From Candidatus Nanoanaerosalina archaeon (GTDB lineage Archaea > Nanohalarchaeota > Nanosalinia > Nanosalinales > Nanoanaerosalinaceae): a DNA stretch of 8,002 bases. Position numbers and translations under genes: made by a program. The notes under the pieces are model-generated. The model was given only the letters and a program-made list of their open reading frames with translations, did no database searches and had not been told where the DNA came from. This document shows positions 4,208 through 8,002 of the stretch, in pieces. The stretch is taken from assembly GCA_022729285.1 (NCBI GenBank), contig JALDAI010000031.1, forward strand, positions 1-8,002, read 5' to 3'. Numbering within the stretch: position 1 is the stretch's first letter; every line of letters begins with the position of its first letter.

Positions 4208-5581
4208 TCAACTATCCATTTTTTCCTCTATCCATTTCTTCATGGTTTTTCTGTTCTTGTTCTCTTCTTCAAATGAAAGAAGTTTCTCCAAATCGACCTC
4301 ATCAAAGTTTTCATTAACTAACTCTTTTATTTCTGAAATGTTCATGTCAGCAAGTTTTTCATAATCTATCTCTGTAAGAGCTGCTTCTTCTTCGTCTTTC
4401 TCTTCTTTCTCTCTACGTTCATCAATCATTCTCTGTTTCTCTTCCTGAATCTTCTTTCTCTTCTCCTCAATCTCTTTCAGAACTGATTCAGGAGCTTTAC
4501 CTGGCTTTGCTGTAAGCTTTAGATTTCCTGTACCTATAGGGATTACTTGTCCAAGTATGATGTTTTCAACAACAGACTCTAAAGGATCTATTTCACCGCC
4601 TATAGCAGCCTGTGTAATATGTTTCTTTGTCTCTTCGAATGCTGATCTTGCGAATACTGAGTCTTTGTTTCCACAGATTCCGTAACGAGTAGCTCCGTTG
4701 ATGTCTCCGTCCTTAGTCATTGTGTCAGCTATAAGCAGAAGCCATCTATCATCTACTGCCATTCCCTGTTCGTCAAGTGTCTTCCTCATCTCTTTGTAGA
4801 TAAGGTTTCTCGTAGCTTCTACTCCGAAAACTTTTTTGAACTTGAAAATGTCGTTACAAACAGTTCTTGAACTGTCTACTTTATCTAGTCTAAGTATTTT
4901 CTTAAGGTTGATTCCGGCTGTCTGAACACGCCATTCACCTTCTTCTTCAAGTATTACAACGTCCTCTATGTTTTTGTAACCGTGAAGCCGGTATGTCATG
5001 ATCTTTGCTTTAATATCCTGTAAGTCTTTCAAGTTGTAGTCGTCTTTACTTGGGGTGACTGTTAAAACGTTGTCTTCAGTTTTAATGTTCACTTTGTACT
5101 TGCCTTTAATCCCGTCAACCACTTCATCTATATCCATTCTGTACTCGTCAAGGACCTCCGGGTTGATAGTGAACTTCATTTCCAGCATCGTTAGATCGAT
5201 TGTATCCTCTGATACTAGGTCTTCAAGGGTTACTTCTTTTATCTTAGCAGCTATCTCTTTAGCGTCTTCCTTGGTTCTATGACCTTCTGCTAGATAGATG
5301 TTCATGATAGGGGTTTTAGGATTCCTTCTTGCATTAATTATCTCGATAAGACGTGGAAGTCCTTGGGTGATAGATACTTTTGCAGCTCCGGCGCTGTGGT
5401 ATGTTTCCATAGTCATCTGTGTAGCTGGTTCTGAGATCGACTGTGCAGCAACCACTCCTATAGCTTCGCCTGGTTCAAAAAGCATCTTCCTGTAACGCTT
5501 TAAAAGTTCTTCTTTGTTTTCTCTACCGTCATACTTCGGGGGTAGCTCCTTATTTTCCATTATTGACTCTTCTGTAACCAT
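4208..5581 (-). CDS. rpoA2: RNA polymerase subunit A'' (Rpo1C) with long C-terminal extension
   Basis: A'' is the C-terminal part of the split largest subunit; it supplies the trigger loop, jaw and part of the clamp. The product has 457 residues against roughly 380-400 usual. Residues 36-86 hold the trigger-loop region (PGEAIGVVAAQSISEPATQM, then the loop helix with Met58, Glu59, Tyr61 and catalytic His62, then GLPRLIEIINARR). Conserved clamp segments follow near 256-357: ATRNLIYKEM, DDRWLLLIADTMT, GICGNKDSVFARSAFEETKK, and NIILGQVIPIGTGNLKL, where most A'' proteins end. About 100 residues follow: a Glu/Lys/Arg-rich coiled coil (about 364-400) and a small helical module (about 404-455). Ser50, Glu59 and Tyr61 differ from the usual Gly, Arg/Asn and Phe. 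The ATG at 5581 is fixed by GAGGTGAT, which overlaps the rpoA1 stop. Confidence 0.97.
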   Translation of the reverse strand: MVTEESIMENKELPPKYDGRENKEELLKRYRKMLFEPGEAIGVVAAQSISEPATQMTMETYHSAGAAKVSITQGLPRLIEIINARRNPKTPIMNIYLAEGHRTKEDAKEIAAKIKEVTLEDLVSEDTIDLTMLEMKFTINPEVLDEYRMDIDEVVDGIKGKYKVNIKTEDNVLTVTPSKDDYNLKDLQDIKAKIMTYRLHGYKNIEDVVILEEEGEWRVQTAGINLKKILRLDKVDSSRTVCNDIFKFKKVFGVEATRNLIYKEMRKTLDEQGMAVDDRWLLLIADTMTKDGDINGATRYGICGNKDSVFARSAFEETKKHITQAAIGGEIDPLESVVENIILGQVIPIGTGNLKLTAKPGKAPESVLKEIEEKRKKIQEEKQRMIDERREKEEKDEEEAALTEIDYEKLADMNISEIKELVNENFDEVDLEKLLSFEEENKNRKTMKKWIEEKMDS

Positions 5582-5587
5582 TAATCA

Positions 5588-5595
5588 ATCACCTC
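5588..5595 (-). promoter_or_regulatory. Strong ribosome binding site of rpoA2 at the rpoA1 stop
   Basis: GAGGTGAT stands 6 nt before the rpoA2 ATG and overlaps the rpoA1 TGA (the run reads TGAGGTGAT). This near-perfect Shine-Dalgarno implies coupled translation of A' and A'', which are needed in equal amounts. Confidence 0.8.
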
Positions 5596-8002
5596 AATTC
5601 GAAATCAACTCTCCTCTATCGGATTTGGATGGGTCGATTCCGTCTTCTCCAGCTGTAAACTGTACAACAGTACCGTCTGCTGCTGTAACGGATCTGTTTT
5701 CTTCCACCTTTAGGTCTTGTAATGCGTTTGAGATACGTCTATACATGTATCCGGAAGTCCTTGTTCTCAAAGACTGGTCCATCAGTCCTTCTCGTCCGGA
5801 CATGATTTCGAAAAACATTTCATCAGGATCTAGTCCGTCGAAAATAGATGAGCTTACGAAACCTCTTGCTCTTGGACTTAGATCATGTTCTTTGAAATGG
5901 GATAAGTTTCTGTTCTTAAATCCTCTTGAAACTCGTTTTCCTCTGATAGTTTCCTGCCCCATAAGGCCTGCCATAATTGACAGGTTAGTGATTGAACCTC
6001 TTGCTCCTGATTCTGCCATCACTCTAGCAGAGTTGTTAGGTACTTCTCTGTCAACGATTTCTTCTACTCTTGTTGAAATGCTTCTTAGAGTTGAAACCAT
6101 CTTAACTTCTAAAGTTTCTTTCTCAGTTTTACCTGTAAGAGGTTCGATTTCACCGCTTTCATACTGTTCAAGAAGACTGTTAGCTTCTTCAACTCCTTTA
6201 TCGATTTCTGCCTGGATCTCTTCCTCTCCTTTATCTGATACTTCAAGGTCGGAGGTTGAGATTGAGAAACCTCTTCTGTCAAGGTACTTTATTCCTAGCT
6301 TAGTCACCTTGTTCAAAAAGTCGACTGTAACATCTTGGTCGTACTCTAACAACAACTGGTTGATTATCTCTCCTCCGTAATCTCCTACAAGGTCTTCGTC
6401 GATAACTCCTTCAACTAGTTCTCCGTCTTTTATAGTTGCTTTTTTCGTATCGATGTTGATTTTCTCAGGTAGGAACAGGGATATGATTTCTTTACCTGTT
6501 ACAAACTCTTTTTCAGGTAGTTCTTTGTTGTACTCTCCTGTTGATACGATAAGGTTGTAAGCATTCTCCCTGCTTATTACCTCGTCCTGACTTAGTAAGT
6601 AAAGTCCGGAAATATGATCCTGCATCATACCGATAATAGGACCTCCGAACTTAGGTGACTTGATGTGGTTGCTCACTTCTAAAAGCTCTTCAGCTTCAGC
6701 TCTAGCTTCTTCTGTCTGAGGAATGTGTAAGTTCATTTCGTCACCGTCGAAGTCAGCGTTGTAAGGAGGACAAACAGCTAGGTTTATCCTAAACGTTTTA
6801 TGAGGCATAACTCTTACTCTGTGCCCCATCATCGAGTTACGGTGCAGTGAAGGCTGTCGGTTGAACAACACTACGTCACCGTCTATAAGGTGTCTTTCAA
6901 CCTTGTAACCCGGTTCTAGTTCTTCTAATATCATTTCTTTGTTCGTTTTTGTAAGCTTCTTTTTAGCCCCGTCGTCTCTGAAGATATAATTGACTCCCGG
7001 ATGTTTGTCCGGACCGTTCCTGATCCATTCCTTAATCCGTTCCATGTTGTCTTCTTTAACTTTTACCGGAATGGTAAGGCTTTTAGCTATTTCTTCCGGA
7101 ACACCTACCTCGTTTATATCGATGTTAGGATCCGGTGAGATAACTGTACGGGCTGAGAAGTTCGCTCTCTTACCTATAAGGTTCTGTCTAAACCTTCCTT
7201 CTTTTCCTTTTAGACGTCCTATCAACGATTTCAGGCTTCTTCCTGATCTGTGTCTTGCTGGAGGGATTCCTGAGATAGAGTTGTCGTACATCGTTGAGCA
7301 GTGGTACTGTAGTAGCTCCCAAAGATCTGAAATAATGAAATCAGGCGCTTCTATCTCTATGTTGTTTCTCAGTCTTTGGTTGATTCTAATAACGTCTACT
7401 AATTTGTGGGTAAGGTCGTCCTCTGATCTCTGACCTGTTTCCAGTGTGATAGATGGTCTGATAGTTACTGGAGGTACTAGAAGGTTGTCTATAATAAGAT
7501 ATTCCGGTCTTCCTCCTTTTACCCCAAGCTTTTCAGCTGTCTCGGTAGGGATTTTCTTAAACCTTTCTTTAATTTCTTCAGCTGTTATCTGTTCATCGCC
7601 TTCATAGTAGCTGTAAGGCTTTTCAAAGTCTATATCAACTTTTTCTGTACCACATTCAGGGCATTCGTTCATCCTGTTGCTTTTTCTAAGTGATTTGTCT
7701 TCGTCTTTCATCAAAAGAGTCTGACATTCGTTACAGGTGAACCTTAGAAGGTTTCTTACTTTTTTAGCGTATAGTACATTAACAACCGGTTTAGCAAGAT
7801 CAATGTATCCGAAGTGGCCTTTACACTCTCTCATTCTACCTCCACAGGTTCTACAAACCATTCCCGGATCTAAAACTCCTAGTGAAGGATCCATAACTCC
7901 GCCTTCTATAGGGTATCCGTCTGCGTCGTATACTTCTGCTTTGCTGATCCTCTTTACGGCCATGTTTCTTACCTTCTCAGGGTTCATTAATCCGAACTTA
8001 AC
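5594..8002 (-). CDS. rpoA1: RNA polymerase subunit A' (Rpo1N), 5' end beyond window
   Basis: A' is the N-terminal part of the largest subunit and holds the catalytic magnesium loop. The frame is open to the right edge and reads VKFGL before the Met at 7987. This matches the archaeal IKFGL lead-in, so that Met is internal and about 802 codons are visible. Numbered from that Met: zinc ligands Cys45, Cys48, Cys55 and His58; a second CxxC...CxxC at 85, 88, 109 and 112; GKRANFSARTVISPDPN at 272-288; the catalytic NADFDGDEM at 410-418 (Asp412, 414, 416); funnel AESGARGSITNLSIMAG near 658-674; bridge helix about 722-752; and GEDGIDP near the end. Catalytic residues are intact. The segment between the second zinc pairs and another before GELVEGVID look shorter than usual, so A' seems compact. 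Bridge-helix Arg743 replaces a nearly invariant Ala. rpoB is expected just upstream, outside the window. Confidence 0.98.
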   Translation of the reverse strand, partial: VKFGLMNPEKVRNMAVKRISKAEVYDADGYPIEGGVMDPSLGVLDPGMVCRTCGGRMRECKGHFGYIDLAKPVVNVLYAKKVRNLLRFTCNECQTLLMKDEDKSLRKSNRMNECPECGTEKVDIDFEKPYSYYEGDEQITAEEIKERFKKIPTETAEKLGVKGGRPEYLIIDNLLVPPVTIRPSITLETGQRSEDDLTHKLVDVIRINQRLRNNIEIEAPDFIISDLWELLQYHCSTMYDNSISGIPPARHRSGRSLKSLIGRLKGKEGRFRQNLIGKRANFSARTVISPDPNIDINEVGVPEEIAKSLTIPVKVKEDNMERIKEWIRNGPDKHPGVNYIFRDDGAKKKLTKTNKEMILEELEPGYKVERHLIDGDVVLFNRQPSLHRNSMMGHRVRVMPHKTFRINLAVCPPYNADFDGDEMNLHIPQTEEARAEAEELLEVSNHIKSPKFGGPIIGMMQDHISGLYLLSQDEVISRENAYNLIVSTGEYNKELPEKEFVTGKEIISLFLPEKINIDTKKATIKDGELVEGVIDEDLVGDYGGEIINQLLLEYDQDVTVDFLNKVTKLGIKYLDRRGFSISTSDLEVSDKGEEEIQAEIDKGVEEANSLLEQYESGEIEPLTGKTEKETLEVKMVSTLRSISTRVEEIVDREVPNNSARVMAESGARGSITNLSIMAGLMGQETIRGKRVSRGFKNRNLSHFKEHDLSPRARGFVSSSIFDGLDPDEMFFEIMSGREGLMDQSLRTRTSGYMYRRISNALQDLKVEENRSVTAADGTVVQFTAGEDGIDPSKSDRGELISN

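Noticed and set aside
5514..6380. 288-codon plus-strand open frame opposite rpoA1 and rpoA2
   Set aside because: It is a Ser/Leu-rich antisense shadow of strongly conserved polymerase coding sequence, with no recognisable domain and no promoter or ribosome binding site.
6990..7433. 147-codon plus-strand open frame opposite rpoA1
   Set aside because: It lies fully antisense to conserved A' motifs such as FSARTVISPDPN; the composition is that of a shadow frame.
7985..7987. ATG at 7987 as the start of rpoA1
   Set aside because: The frame is open upstream to the window edge and reads VKFGL, matching the conserved IKFGL lead-in of archaeal A'. The true start is outside the window.
1..8002. Search for tRNA genes, CRISPR repeats, insertion sequences and inteins
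   Set aside because: No repeated spacer structure, transposase frame, tRNA-like fold or intein splice motif was seen. The polymerase genes read straight through the usual insertion points.

Overview
The window is a compact, entirely minus-strand block of core archaeal information-processing genes. Split RNA polymerase largest-subunit genes (A' and A''), an L7Ae-family eL30, a two-KH archaeal NusA, archaeal-type uS12/uS7/uS13/uS4/uS11 and an Rpo3/RpoD with a Cys-rich loop place it in Archaea. The DNA is AT-rich, intergenic gaps are mostly 5-50 nt, and A' looks trimmed relative to usual archaeal A'. This suggests a reduced-genome archaeon, possibly of the DPANN group; moderately acidic proteins would fit a nanohaloarchaeon-like lineage, but that placement is inference.

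Reading in the direction of transcription (right to left), the window opens inside rpoA1 (5' end cut off at base 8002). It continues with rpoA2, rpl30e, nusA, rps12 and rps7, the familiar RNA polymerase/str-type order. Where fusA (EF-2) often follows rps7, there is instead a 165-residue membrane-anchored protein that I do not recognise. A 134-nt AT-rich gap follows, then the alpha-type cluster rps13, rps4, rps11 and rpoD; rpoD runs off the left edge. No RNA genes, mobile elements, CRISPR or long repeats were seen, and no stretch over 300 bases lacks a gene.

Most internal genes have Shine-Dalgarno sites with a GGTGAT or GTGRT core 3-6 nt before an ATG, and several stop codons lie inside the next gene's site, implying translational coupling. 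The orphan membrane-protein gene and rps13 lack a good Shine-Dalgarno and are preceded by TATA-like boxes. They are the likely first genes of short-leader or leaderless transcripts, so the block probably contains at least three transcription units.

The most interesting signals are in the polymerase. A'' carries about 100 extra C-terminal residues: a charged coiled-coil segment and then a small helical module. The two mobile catalytic elements also have unusual residues: Arg at a nearly invariant bridge-helix Ala in A', and Glu at the Arg/Asn position of the trigger loop in A''. These two could be a compensating pair.
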